Positions 1 through 6,929 of a DNA stretch of 23,062 nt are shown one piece after another. Both the position numbers and the translations under genes were made by a program. How positions within the stretch are numbered: position 1 is the stretch's first letter; each line of letters opens with the position of its first letter. The notes under the pieces were generated by a model. It was given only the letters and a program-made list of their open reading frames with translations, searched no databases and had not been told where the DNA came from. The stretch is from DAIOSQ01 sp036752465 (GTDB lineage: Bacteria > Pseudomonadota > Gammaproteobacteria > Legionellales > Legionellaceae), in assembly GCA_036752465.1 (NCBI GenBank), contig DAIOSQ010000012.1, positions 1 to 23,062 on the forward strand, written 5' to 3'.

Positions 1-270
1 AGCCAACAAATGACCAACTTCTCGCAAAGCGGCCACGGAATCTTCACCCATACCAAGTGCAACGCGCTCAGGTGTACCAAACAGATTGGTAAGGACTGGC
101 ATATCATATGCTTTGGGGTGGTTAAACAACAAGGCAGGACCTTGCTGGCGAAGAACACGGTCGCTGATCACCGTCATCTCTAAATGCGGCGAAACGGGAT
201 AATCTATGCGCTTTAATAGATCTTTTTGTTCTAGTTGCGAGATAAAGTCTCTGAGGTCACTGTATTTCAT
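1..270 (-). CDS. ubiD: UbiD family decarboxylase, N-terminal part (cut by window edge)
   Basis: Reading the minus strand from the ATG at 268-270 gives 90 uninterrupted codons to the window edge. The product begins MKYSDLRDFISQLEQ and continues with LLKRIDYPV, GPALLFNHP and LTNLFGTPERVALGMG. These match the start of 3-octaprenyl-4-hydroxybenzoate decarboxylase UbiD, which uses prenylated FMN in ubiquinone synthesis. The family is usually close to 490 residues, so about four fifths lies outside. There is no clear Shine-Dalgarno sequence before the ATG, but the next ATG lies well inside the conserved part. A sigma70-like promoter lies 29 bases upstream, so the gene may be transcribed separately from the HAD gene before it. 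The catalytic residues are not in view. The identification rests on the N-terminal match. Confidence 0.9.
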   Translation of the reverse strand, partial: MKYSDLRDFISQLEQKDLLKRIDYPVSPHLEMTVISDRVLRQQGPALLFNHPKAYDMPVLTNLFGTPERVALGMGEDSVAALREVGHLLA

Positions 271-298
271 GGACACAATAGCTTAGCAGTAAATAGAC

Positions 299-327
299 AT
301 TATCGCACAAGGATGCAAGTCGGGCAA
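299..327 (-). promoter_or_regulatory. putative sigma70 promoter of ubiD
   Basis: On the minus strand, TTGCCC (322-327) and GATAAT (299-304) are separated by exactly 17 bases. The -10 box ends 28 bases before the ubiD ATG. The -10 matches the consensus at five of six positions and the -35 at four of six. Transcription would start around 290-293 with a leader of about 20 bases. Predicted by eye only. Confidence 0.45.
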
Positions 328-391
328 AGTGTGGCCTGCTACTGCCGCCAAGATGGTAACGGCATTGCTGGCTATGGCAGGGGTAATTATC

Positions 392-1033
392 TTACACTAT
401 GTATAACAATTCATGCGGCTTGTTAATCATATGATGCGGGTAATATTGCTGTAAAGTTTCTGCGGCATTAAAGCCCCAGGTCACGGCAATTGATTTAACC
501 CCTGCTAATGCAGCAGCTTCAATATCTCGCGTCTCATCACCTATATAAAATACCTGGCTGAGATTGGCTTGATGCAAGCTCAATGCTCGTTTCAGCGCAG
601 CCTTTTTACCAAATACGTTTTTAGAGCAATGGATAAACGAAAAATACTGTAGCAACTGATGTTGTTGTAGCCACAATTGGATATTCTCTTTCGCATTGGT
701 GCTCACAATGCCTAAGGTATAGTGTTGTTGATACAACTGCTGCAACACGTCAGGAATATCCGGAAACGGGACTAAACTGGTCATGCGTTTGCGCATATTT
801 TGACGCGCTTGGTAGACAATGACCGGCAGCAAATAAACTGGTATGTGTAAATGACGGAATAGTTCTTTGGCGGTAAATTTTTTTAGCGCGTGAGCCTCGG
901 CATGGCTAAGCTGAGCCAGCCCTATGCCATGCGCCAATTCGTTGTAAATATCCAAAACCGCAGCATAACTGTCAATCAGCGTGCCATCAAAATCAAATAC
1001 CAAAGTATCTACGCTACGCTCATTGCGATACAT
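392..1033 (-). CDS. HAD-superfamily phosphatase, phosphoglycolate phosphatase-like
   Basis: This 213-residue soluble protein has the HAD motifs in order. Motif I is VFDFDGTLIDS with the nucleophile Asp14 and acid Asp16. Motif II is the region GIVSTNAKEN, motif III lysines lie in FGKKAALKRAL, and motif IV is YIGDETRDIEAA with the metal-binding acidic residues. An alpha-helical cap segment lies between motifs I and II, as in the Gph/phosphoglycolate phosphatase subfamily. The substrate cannot be read from sequence; small phosphomonoesters such as 2-phosphoglycolate are typical. The gene starts 12 bases after hspQ ends, and AGGA lies about ten bases before its ATG, so the two are probably cotranscribed. 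No membrane segment or signal peptide is visible. Family assignment is firm, specific substrate is not. Confidence 0.85.
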   Translation of the reverse strand: MYRNERSVDTLVFDFDGTLIDSYAAVLDIYNELAHGIGLAQLSHAEAHALKKFTAKELFRHLHIPVYLLPVIVYQARQNMRKRMTSLVPFPDIPDVLQQLYQQHYTLGIVSTNAKENIQLWLQQHQLLQYFSFIHCSKNVFGKKAALKRALSLHQANLSQVFYIGDETRDIEAAALAGVKSIAVTWGFNAAETLQQYYPHHMINKPHELLYIV

Positions 1034-1045
1034 AATTAGCGATTC

Positions 1046-1357
1046 CTAATGACCACCATGATATTTGCAGTATTTGCCTTTGCGCAACACCAGATAGCTA
1101 TCAACTTGTGGATTATTGATGCTATCTGCCTGCAAATCTTTTTCCAACCAGGGTTCTTCGACATAAGTCATTTGATTGCTTTCATCCACCAACAAACGAT
1201 ACCAGGGATTAACTGTGGCAAATTGCTGTCGCAACATAGCAGGATTGTAGCGCCCAGAGGCTTGAAAGAGGGGATCAATATCCACCACCACAGCGCGATA
1301 CCCATGTTGTTTATGAATGACCAAATCACCAATATCAAATTTTGCTATTTTGTCCAT
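1046..1357 (-). CDS. hspQ: heat shock protein HspQ
   Basis: The 103-residue product starting at the ATG at 1355-1357 matches HspQ (YccV). It has an N-terminal FDIGDLVIHKQHGYRAVVVDIDP, then NPWYRLLVDE and a C-terminal MTYVEEPWLEKD. In enterobacteria HspQ is a small heat-inducible cytosolic protein that binds hemimethylated DNA, affects DnaA stability and acts as a Lon specificity factor. The frame is open for another 35 codons upstream, but that extension has no family similarity. GGTGAGAT just before the chosen ATG is a reasonable ribosome binding site. The gene lies between msrAB and a HAD phosphatase gene. A sigma70-like promoter is visible upstream, but I could not find a convincing sigma32 site. 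Confidence 0.9.
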   Translation of the reverse strand: MDKIAKFDIGDLVIHKQHGYRAVVVDIDPLFQASGRYNPAMLRQQFATVNPWYRLLVDESNQMTYVEEPWLEKDLQADSINNPQVDSYLVLRKGKYCKYHGGH

Positions 1358-1373
1358 ACTGATCTCACCAAGC

Positions 1374-1403
1374 TTTATACATATTATCGGCATGATGAGG
1401 CAA
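1374..1403 (-). promoter_or_regulatory. candidate promoter of hspQ
   Basis: On the minus strand, TTGCCT (1398-1403) and TATAAA (1374-1379) are 18 bases apart. An alternative -10, GATAAT, lies at 1383-1388 but lacks a good -35. The first choice would leave a leader of only about ten bases, so the true -10 may be the second. A heat-shock sigma32 promoter would be expected for hspQ, and none of good quality is visible. Confidence 0.3.
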
Positions 1404-1436
1404 AACATGAGGGGATTTTGCAGGACAAGAAAACAA

Positions 1437-2300
1437 TCAGTCAAATCTACGAACAGCTGCATGGCATCCCGCTGCTTGCGGGTTTTTTGCGTAATACGCT
1501 TGATGATAGGGTTCTGCTGGCCAAAATACTTGCATGGGCTTAACGTGGGTGCTCACGTGATAACCGCGCTGGGTCAATTGCAAAATCAGCTGGTTGACTA
1601 TCTGCAATTGCACGTCATTGTAATAAAAAATAGCGCTATGATACTGCGGTCCAACATCGAAACCTTGTTGCATCACCTGTGTCGGATCATGAATTTCAAA
1701 AAAGCGTCGCAGCACGTTGTGGCAATCGATTGTATTGGGGTCATAGAGCACCCGCACCGCCTCATAATGTCCGCTATCCCCAGCACACACATCTTCATAG
1801 CACGGATGTGGCAGTGCACCCCCGATATACCCCACTTCCGTTTTGACCACCCCAGCCAGTAACTGCATATGATGCTCAACCCCCCAAAAACATCCTCCAG
1901 CAATGATGATTTCTTCGCTATCCTCTACATGATCAGTCAAAATAAAGTCCATCGCTGCGGCATTGACACAAAAACGTTGATTTTTGTAGGTGTAACCCTC
2001 GTGCAGGAAAATGTGGCCTAGATGGCCTGCACAGCGCTGACAAACAATTTCCACTCGGAAACCATCACTATCCGCTTGTTGTTTGACATGCCCCAGGACC
2101 GCGTCATCAAAACTTGGCCAGCCACACCCGGCCTGAAACTGATCACTGCCCTTAAATAATGCCCAACCACAGCGCCGACACAGATAACTGCCGCTGATCT
2201 CACCCATGTGTGTGCCTGCGCGTGGATATTCGGTGGCTTTGTCGCAAATAATACTGCGGAGTAACGGGGTCAAGCTGGCAAGTTTATCTATCATCTGCAC
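1437..2300 (-). CDS. msrAB: bifunctional methionine sulfoxide reductase, MsrB-MsrA fusion
   Basis: This 287-residue cytosolic protein carries both stereospecific methionine sulfoxide reductases in the order B then A. The MsrB domain (about 20-123) has the zinc ligands Cys41, Cys44, Cys87 and Cys90, the GCGWPSF motif, and catalytic Cys111 in RFCVNAAAMDF. The MsrA domain (about 130-287) has catalytic Cys137 in AGGCFWGVE, then VGYIGG, DVGPQYHSAIF and PAEPYHQAYY. There is no signal peptide, unlike the periplasmic or surface PilB fusions. GAGGGG lies five bases before the first ATG; a second in-frame ATG two codons later is less well spaced. hspQ follows downstream. A role in repair of oxidised methionine, perhaps against host oxidants, is inferred from the family. 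Confidence 0.93.
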   Translation of the reverse strand: MQMIDKLASLTPLLRSIICDKATEYPRAGTHMGEISGSYLCRRCGWALFKGSDQFQAGCGWPSFDDAVLGHVKQQADSDGFRVEIVCQRCAGHLGHIFLHEGYTYKNQRFCVNAAAMDFILTDHVEDSEEIIIAGGCFWGVEHHMQLLAGVVKTEVGYIGGALPHPCYEDVCAGDSGHYEAVRVLYDPNTIDCHNVLRRFFEIHDPTQVMQQGFDVGPQYHSAIFYYNDVQLQIVNQLILQLTQRGYHVSTHVKPMQVFWPAEPYHQAYYAKNPQAAGCHAAVRRFD

Positions 2301-2334
2301 CCCTCATGTGATCACAAAGCGCAGTTATCTCTTG

Positions 2335-2391
2335 GCTGACCCTTCGGCGAGAAGATCTCCAGGATCGTGGTCGAGTGTAGCCGCGGTCAGC
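2335..2391. repeat. inverted repeat between mltB and msrAB
   Basis: GCTGACC at 2335-2341 is exactly repeated in reverse complement, GGTCAGC, at 2385-2391, with 43 bases between. The interior holds the small near-palindrome GATCTCCAGGATC. There is no T-run in either direction, so it is not a typical terminator. It occupies much of the 93-base gap between mltB and msrAB. Confidence 0.35.
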
Positions 2392-2393
2392 AA

Positions 2394-3371
2394 TCATGCT
2401 GGTTTACCTTGACGGATTTTATCCGCCAGATAACCGATAGCTCCGGCGTAATAGATAGAATTGTTATAACGTAAAATCATTTTATAATTGGGGAACGCTA
2501 AAAAAACCGGCCCACCTAATGGTTCAACAATACTGGCTTGCAGCTGTTGGTATGGCAGCGGCTCACCTTGTGCAGTACGCACGCCCAGGGCATTCCATTC
2601 ACTCACCGATTTGACAATGGTTTTACCCTCCAGTGTTTTATCAAAATTCTGCGGAAGTTTGACGTAAATCGCCCAAGGTTCATCCGCATGCCAACCGTTA
2701 ATTTTCATATAATTGGCAATCGAGGCAAACACATCCGCTTTTGAGGTCCAAATATCTTTTCGTCCATCCCCATCATAATCAACGGCATACTTCACCCAGC
2801 TGGATGGTAAGAATTGTGGTTGTCCAGAGGCGCCGGCCCACTCGCCTTTGAACTGCGCCAAGGTCACATGTTTATCGTTCAAGATGTGCAAGGCCAGCAT
2901 AAGCTCTTGCCGAAAAAATTGTGCTCGTTTGGAGTCATAGGCGAGTGTTGCCAGCGATTTGATGACCGGGAAATTTCCCATATAAGTGCCATAACTTGAT
3001 TCCATGCCCCAAAATGAAACAATAAAATATGGATCAACGCCATACTGTTGCCCAATTTGCGTGAGTAGGGCTTGGTTTTTTTTAAATTCTCGCCGGCCAA
3101 CAATAATGCGATAGTTATCAATGCGCGAATCACGATATTTGCTGTACGTCAAACGATGCTCGGGTTGCGATTTGGCCAAGCCTTTGACTTGACGACTGGG
3201 CTCATTCAACCCGGCAAATGCTGCGTCCAGTACCGACGGCGCAATCCCCTGAGACAAGGCCTCCTCACGCGCGCCTTGCAACCATGTGCGCCAATCGCCT
3301 TGCGGTTGGGCAACAGCCGCCACAGCAACACCAGCCAGTATTGCGGTTATCCAAAGACGCCATTTACTCAT
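2394..3371 (-). CDS. mltB: lytic murein transglycosylase, MltB/GH103 family
   Basis: The 325-residue protein has an N-terminal signal peptide: positive residues, a hydrophobic stretch of about residues 5-20, then AVAQ as a likely signal peptidase I site. There is no lipobox cysteine, so the enzyme is probably free in the periplasm rather than a lipoprotein like E. coli MltB. The GH103 core includes SFWGMESSYGTYMGNF with catalytic Glu124, FFRQELMLAL, GASGQPQFLPSSW, YDGDGRKDIW and IANYM. It cleaves peptidoglycan to 1,6-anhydromuropeptides. AAGGG five bases before the ATG is a good ribosome binding site. The gene lies between an unknown gene upstream and msrAB downstream. No C-terminal peptidoglycan-binding domain is present, and the protein ends shortly after the YAGAIGYLADKI segment typical of the family. 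Confidence 0.93.
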   Translation of the reverse strand: MSKWRLWITAILAGVAVAAVAQPQGDWRTWLQGAREEALSQGIAPSVLDAAFAGLNEPSRQVKGLAKSQPEHRLTYSKYRDSRIDNYRIIVGRREFKKNQALLTQIGQQYGVDPYFIVSFWGMESSYGTYMGNFPVIKSLATLAYDSKRAQFFRQELMLALHILNDKHVTLAQFKGEWAGASGQPQFLPSSWVKYAVDYDGDGRKDIWTSKADVFASIANYMKINGWHADEPWAIYVKLPQNFDKTLEGKTIVKSVSEWNALGVRTAQGEPLPYQQLQASIVEPLGGPVFLAFPNYKMILRYNNSIYYAGAIGYLADKIRQGKPA

Positions 3372-3394
3372 TGCAACCCTTTAAAGAAATGTCA

Positions 3395-3420
3395 CGTGCT
3401 TCTACTGTAGACGAAGCACG
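3395..3420. repeat. 26-bp palindrome upstream of mltB
   Basis: CGTGCTTC and GAAGCACG form a perfect 8-bp inverted repeat around a 10-base centre that is itself nearly symmetric (TCTAC A GTAGA). The palindrome overlaps the candidate -10 box of mltB, so it may be an operator. On the minus strand it is followed by a T-rich but interrupted stretch, so a weak terminator for the upstream gene is the alternative. Confidence 0.45.
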
Positions 3421-3432
3421 CAAGGATTACAA
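3404..3432 (-). promoter_or_regulatory. candidate promoter of mltB
   Basis: On the minus strand, TTGTAA (3427-3432) and TACAGT (3404-3409) are 17 bases apart, each matching the consensus at four of six positions. Transcription would begin near 3397, about 26 bases before the mltB ATG. Moderate quality at best. Confidence 0.35.
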
Positions 3433-3471
3433 TTGGGGAACGACTTCTTGCGTATGGTCGCTAGCGAGGGA

Positions 3472-3972
3472 TTACATCAATACATTCGGAGGGGTGCTGA
3501 TCTCATTGAAGGCAAGGCGATGCCCGCTGTCCCGCCGCATGGCTTGCAGCACTTGTTGCAGGGTAAGAAATTGCGCACTGAGCTGAAAGTATAACTGCGC
3601 ATTATGCCGTTCTTCTAGCTCAGCTGCGGTTAAGTATGCAGCTTGCCCCATTTGGCTGAAATACTCCACTTTGACATGATGGCGCTGCGCCATGCCAGGA
3701 AATAAGCCACACAATAGCAAACTTTTATCACCGACCTCGCGCAACATGGTCACTTGACGTTTGCCGATAACCTGCAAGGATTCCAGCAAATCCATCGCCA
3801 GCACAGAATCAACCAAATGCGGTGTTTGTGAAAATCTCATCAACAAAAAGACCAAGTAGCTTTCGGTGCTTTCATCAAGCACCAAGCTTGTATACATTTG
3901 CGCTTCACTTACCAAAGCGTGCCATTGGCTAATATCGGTTGGATGTAATATTAAATTTTTCATATGACTCAC
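3472..3972 (-). CDS. conserved-looking protein of unknown function, 166 aa
   Basis: I do not recognise a named family. The product is soluble, with no signal peptide or membrane segment, largely helical by composition, and has a motif-like stretch LLCGLFPGMAQRHHVKVEYF followed by QMGQAAYLTAAELEE. The C-terminal half is rich in Gln, Leu and Ala. The frame opens with GTG at 3970-3972, preceded by GAGGAA nine bases upstream. An ATG three codons later (3961-3963) is also possible, with GGTGAG four bases before it. The gene sits alone, divergent from typA, and has its own candidate promoter with a palindrome at the start of transcription. mltB follows 100 bases downstream. The well-formed start, codon use like its neighbours and clean spacing argue it is real. 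Confidence 0.75.
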   Translation of the reverse strand: MSHMKNLILHPTDISQWHALVSEAQMYTSLVLDESTESYLVFLLMRFSQTPHLVDSVLAMDLLESLQVIGKRQVTMLREVGDKSLLLCGLFPGMAQRHHVKVEYFSQMGQAAYLTAAELEERHNAQLYFQLSAQFLTLQQVLQAMRRDSGHRLAFNEISTPPNVLM

Positions 3973-3995
3973 CCACGAAGGTTCCTCACCTTTAG

Positions 3996-4014
3996 TTTAG
4001 CAAACGTTGCTAAA
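3996..4014. promoter_or_regulatory. perfect palindrome, possible operator of the 166-aa gene
   Basis: TTTAGCAA and TTGCTAAA are perfect inverted repeats around the centre ACG. The site falls right at the predicted transcription start of the minus-strand gene at 3472-3972, where a repressor would block initiation. It could instead be a 5' stem-loop in the transcript. No regulator gene lies beside it. Confidence 0.45.
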
Positions 4015-4019
4015 AAACC

Positions 4020-4047
4020 AGTATGCATCACCAAGAGAATTTATCAA
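4020..4047 (-). promoter_or_regulatory. candidate promoter of the 166-aa gene
   Basis: On the minus strand, TTGATA (4042-4047, five of six matches) is 16 bases from CATACT (4020-4025, four of six). Transcription would start near 4013, giving a leader of about 40 bases that begins in the palindrome at 3996-4014. Confidence 0.4.
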
Positions 4048-4146
4048 AACACTGGCAAGCGCATACTGCAACCGGTAGTTTGGTAGATTTTTGTCTATAT
4101 TTGACCATAAAATTGCCATCGCTGGCGGCACACAGCGTCGAACATA

Positions 4147-4176
4147 TTGAGCTCTAATAGTAAATCAGGGTACAAT
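4147..4176 (+). promoter_or_regulatory. candidate promoter of typA-nadK-recN
   Basis: TTGAGC (4147-4152) and TACAAT (4171-4176) are 18 bases apart. The -10 matches at five of six positions, and the ATG of typA is 35 bases downstream. The other 130 or so bases of this divergent region (4015-4146) are AT-rich, with no other structure I can support. Confidence 0.45.
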
Positions 4177-4211
4177 CCCGGGCCTATACCTCGCGCACAA
4201 CAGGTCACTCA

Positions 4212-6038
4212 ATGATAGAACAAATTCGTAACGTCGCCATTATTGCTCACGTCGATCATGGCAAAACCACTTTGGTTGATAAACTACTCCAGCAAACCGG
4301 CACACTCAATGAGCGTGCGCCGACCGTTGAGCGCCTGATGGATTCAAACGCTTTAGAAAAAGAGCGGGGCATCACTATTTTAGCTAAAAACACCTGTGTA
4401 CATTGGCATGATCATCAAATCAACATTGTCGACACCCCAGGACATGCCGATTTTGGCGGTGAGGTTGAGCGCATTTTATCAATGGTGGATGGCGTGTTGT
4501 TGCTGGTCGATGCCGTCGATGGGCCGATGCCGCAAACACGCTTTGTCACCCAGAAGGCATTTGCATGTGGACTCAACCCAATAGTGGTGGTCAACAAAAT
4601 AGACCGCCCCGGTGCCCGACCAGATTGGGTGATTGACCAAGTTTTTGATTTGTTTGACAATTTAGGTGCGAATGACCAACAATTAGATTTCCCAGTGGTG
4701 TATACATCCGCACTCAACGGCTATGCTAAAATCAATTTGGAAGATGATGCAACCGATATGTCCTCGTTATTGCAAACAATCATCGACCAAGTGCCTGCAC
4801 CGTCTGGCGACGAAAGTGGGCCATTTCAAATGCAAATCAGCTCATTAGATTATTCGTCCTATGTTGGCACCATTGGCATCGGCAGGGTCACCCGTGGTCA
4901 TATTCAAGCGAAAGGCGCGGTTAAAATCATTGATAAAGAGGGCAATATACGTGCCGGTCGTCTCTTACAGCTGCTTGGCTTCAAAGGCCTGGAACGCATA
5001 GAAATTCCAGAAGCTCGCGCCGGTGATATTATTGCCATCACCGGGGTCGCACAACTCAATATTTCTGACACCATCTGTGATCCTAATCAAGTCGAAGCGC
5101 TACCGGCTTTGAGCGTAGATGAGCCAACTATCCATATGACCTTCCAAGTCAATGATTCGCCTTTTGCAGGCCTAGAAGGCAAATATGTCACCAGCCGCAA
5201 AATACGCGAACGCTTATCAACCGAATTATTGCATAACGTCGCCTTGCGCGTAGAAGATACCGAAGATCCAGATAAATTCCGGGTCTCTGGTCGTGGCGAA
5301 TTGCATTTATCCATCTTAATCGAAACCATGCGCCGAGAAGGGTACGAGCTCGCCATTTCAAAACCTGAAGTCATCTTGCGCGAACAAGATGGAGAGCTGT
5401 TAGAGCCTTATGAGCGACTCACGATTGACGTTGAGGAAACTCATCAAGGCAGTATCATGGAAAAAATGGGTGAGCGCCGCGGAGAATTGCAAGACATGAT
5501 TCCTGATGGCAAAGGTCGTGTGCGCTTAGACTACATGGTCCCCACGCGTGGTTTAATTGGTTTTCATAATGAATTTTTATCCTGCACCTCAGGTACCGGC
5601 TTGATGTATCATGTGTTTGACCATTATGGTGCTGCTATCAAAGGCCGCATTGGCCAACGCAGCAATGGTGTGCTGATCGCCAATTGTCAGGGCAATGCGC
5701 GCGGTTTTGCCTTATTTAATTTACAAGAGCGCGGCCGTCTGTTTGTCGAGCCACAAACACCCTGTTATGAGGGTATGGTGGTGGGCATACACGCCCGTGA
5801 TAATGACTTGGTGGTGAACGTTACTAAAGAAAAGCAATTAACCAATATGCGCGCTTCGGGTACAGATGAAAACATTGTACTCACGCCCGCTATCAAATAT
5901 TCTTTAGAACAAGCACTAGAGTTTATCGATGAGGACGAATTGGTCGAGGTTACACCGGCATCCATTCGTATTCGCAAAAAAGAGCTCAAAGAAAATGACC
6001 GCAAACGCACATCTCGTAATCAAAACACGGAATCGTAG
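4212..6038 (+). CDS. typA: ribosome-binding GTPase TypA/BipA
   Basis: The 608-residue product is full length for TypA/BipA, a translational GTPase of the EF-G type that binds ribosomes and aids 50S assembly and stress adaptation. GTPase motifs are clear: G1 AHVDHGKT (about 12-19), G2 in KERGITIL, G3 DTPGHADFGGEV, G4 NKIDRPGARP and G5 TSALNG. Domain II and the family-specific C-terminal region follow, with RGRGELHLSILIETMRREG-like sequence, PTRGLIGFHNEFL and the basic tail RIRKKELKENDRKR. The start is the first residue of the canonical MIEQIRNVAIIAHVDHG; AGGT seven bases upstream is a weak ribosome binding site. nadK begins six bases after the stop, so typA, nadK and recN are probably one transcript. 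Confidence 0.97.
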   Translation: MIEQIRNVAIIAHVDHGKTTLVDKLLQQTGTLNERAPTVERLMDSNALEKERGITILAKNTCVHWHDHQINIVDTPGHADFGGEVERILSMVDGVLLLVDAVDGPMPQTRFVTQKAFACGLNPIVVVNKIDRPGARPDWVIDQVFDLFDNLGANDQQLDFPVVYTSALNGYAKINLEDDATDMSSLLQTIIDQVPAPSGDESGPFQMQISSLDYSSYVGTIGIGRVTRGHIQAKGAVKIIDKEGNIRAGRLLQLLGFKGLERIEIPEARAGDIIAITGVAQLNISDTICDPNQVEALPALSVDEPTIHMTFQVNDSPFAGLEGKYVTSRKIRERLSTELLHNVALRVEDTEDPDKFRVSGRGELHLSILIETMRREGYELAISKPEVILREQDGELLEPYERLTIDVEETHQGSIMEKMGERRGELQDMIPDGKGRVRLDYMVPTRGLIGFHNEFLSCTSGTGLMYHVFDHYGAAIKGRIGQRSNGVLIANCQGNARGFALFNLQERGRLFVEPQTPCYEGMVVGIHARDNDLVVNVTKEKQLTNMRASGTDENIVLTPAIKYSLEQALEFIDEDELVEVTPASIRIRKKELKENDRKRTSRNQNTES

Positions 6039-6044
6039 CTAACA

Positions 6045-6926
6045 ATGCAAGCTTTTAAAAGAGCCATCTTATTTGCCAGGCAATACCGCGCCAATCAAGA
6101 CGTCACCGAAACCTTACATCGCGTCATTGCCTTTTTAAAAACCTTGCAGTTAGAAACCATGGTCGATGAGCAAACGCAAGATGCATTTTTACACTTAAAT
6201 GTGCCCGTCTTGCCGGAAAACCACGCGGCCGAAAAAGGAGACTTGATCCTCGTGGTCGGCGGTGATGGCAACCTATTATCTGCAGCACGGATGGCCATTG
6301 CGGTCGATACCCCGGTGATAGGCATCAACCGCGGTCATCTTGGCTTTCTCACCGATATATCACCACATGATTTTGAAGAAGCACTGCGCAACATTTTAAA
6401 CGGACACTATCACAAAGAAATGCGCTCTTTGTTGACCATGAGTATTTACGACGAAGACAATCAGATCTTAGCTCAACATTTGGCACTCAACGATGTGGTA
6501 TTAAGCCGTGGCAAGGAAATGCATTTGATCACCTTTGATGTGCATATCGATCAACAATTTGTTAGCCATTATCGCTCAGATGGTTTAATTATTGCCACAC
6601 CAACCGGCTCAACCGCGTATGCATTATCTGCAGGTGGTCCTATCATGCACCCTAAGCTCAATGCCATGGTGATGGTGCCGATGTTTTCCCATAGCCTAAG
6701 CTCGCGTCCTTTGGTGATCAATGGCGATGCAAATGTTGAGATTTTTATTTGCCAAAGCAACGAAAACACCCTACAAATCAGCTGTGATGGTCACGAATCT
6801 ATGCTGATCAAAGCCAATCAGCGCCTGGCCATCGCCAAGTTTGAGAAACAACTCAGCTTGCTACATCCCACCAATTACCATTATTATGATACCTTAAGAG
6901 TCAAACTCGGCTGGGGATCCCCTTGA
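6045..6926 (+). CDS. nadK: NAD kinase
   Basis: The 293-residue protein phosphorylates NAD to NADP with ATP or polyphosphate in the cytosol. It has the diagnostic GGDG motif at 72-75 with catalytic Asp74, NRGHLGFLTDI, the NDVVLSRG segment with the conserved Asn-Asp, and PTGSTAYALSAGGPIMHP. Length is typical. It starts six bases after typA with no clear Shine-Dalgarno sequence, suggesting translational coupling. recN begins three bases after its stop. The nadK-recN pairing is conserved in gammaproteobacteria such as E. coli, which supports both identifications. Confidence 0.96.
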   Translation: MQAFKRAILFARQYRANQDVTETLHRVIAFLKTLQLETMVDEQTQDAFLHLNVPVLPENHAAEKGDLILVVGGDGNLLSAARMAIAVDTPVIGINRGHLGFLTDISPHDFEEALRNILNGHYHKEMRSLLTMSIYDEDNQILAQHLALNDVVLSRGKEMHLITFDVHIDQQFVSHYRSDGLIIATPTGSTAYALSAGGPIMHPKLNAMVMVPMFSHSLSSRPLVINGDANVEIFICQSNENTLQISCDGHESMLIKANQRLAIAKFEKQLSLLHPTNYHYYDTLRVKLGWGSP

Positions 6927-6929
6927 ATC

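Noticed and set aside
328..391. Hairpin TGCCG/CGGCA between the HAD gene and ubiD as a terminator
   Set aside because: The stem is five bases with a 12-base loop and no T-run follows on the minus strand.
1404..1436. Sigma32 promoter for hspQ
   Set aside because: CTTGTCC and CCCCTCAT are present but their spacing is too short for a heat-shock promoter.
1049..1862. Plus-strand open frames of 164 and 181 codons
   Set aside because: They lie antisense to hspQ and msrAB, which have clear family motifs; the antisense products show no recognisable sequence.
3072..3586. Plus-strand frames of 112 and 122 codons over the mltB start
   Set aside because: Antisense to the MltB signal peptide and the palindrome region, with no ribosome binding site or family similarity.
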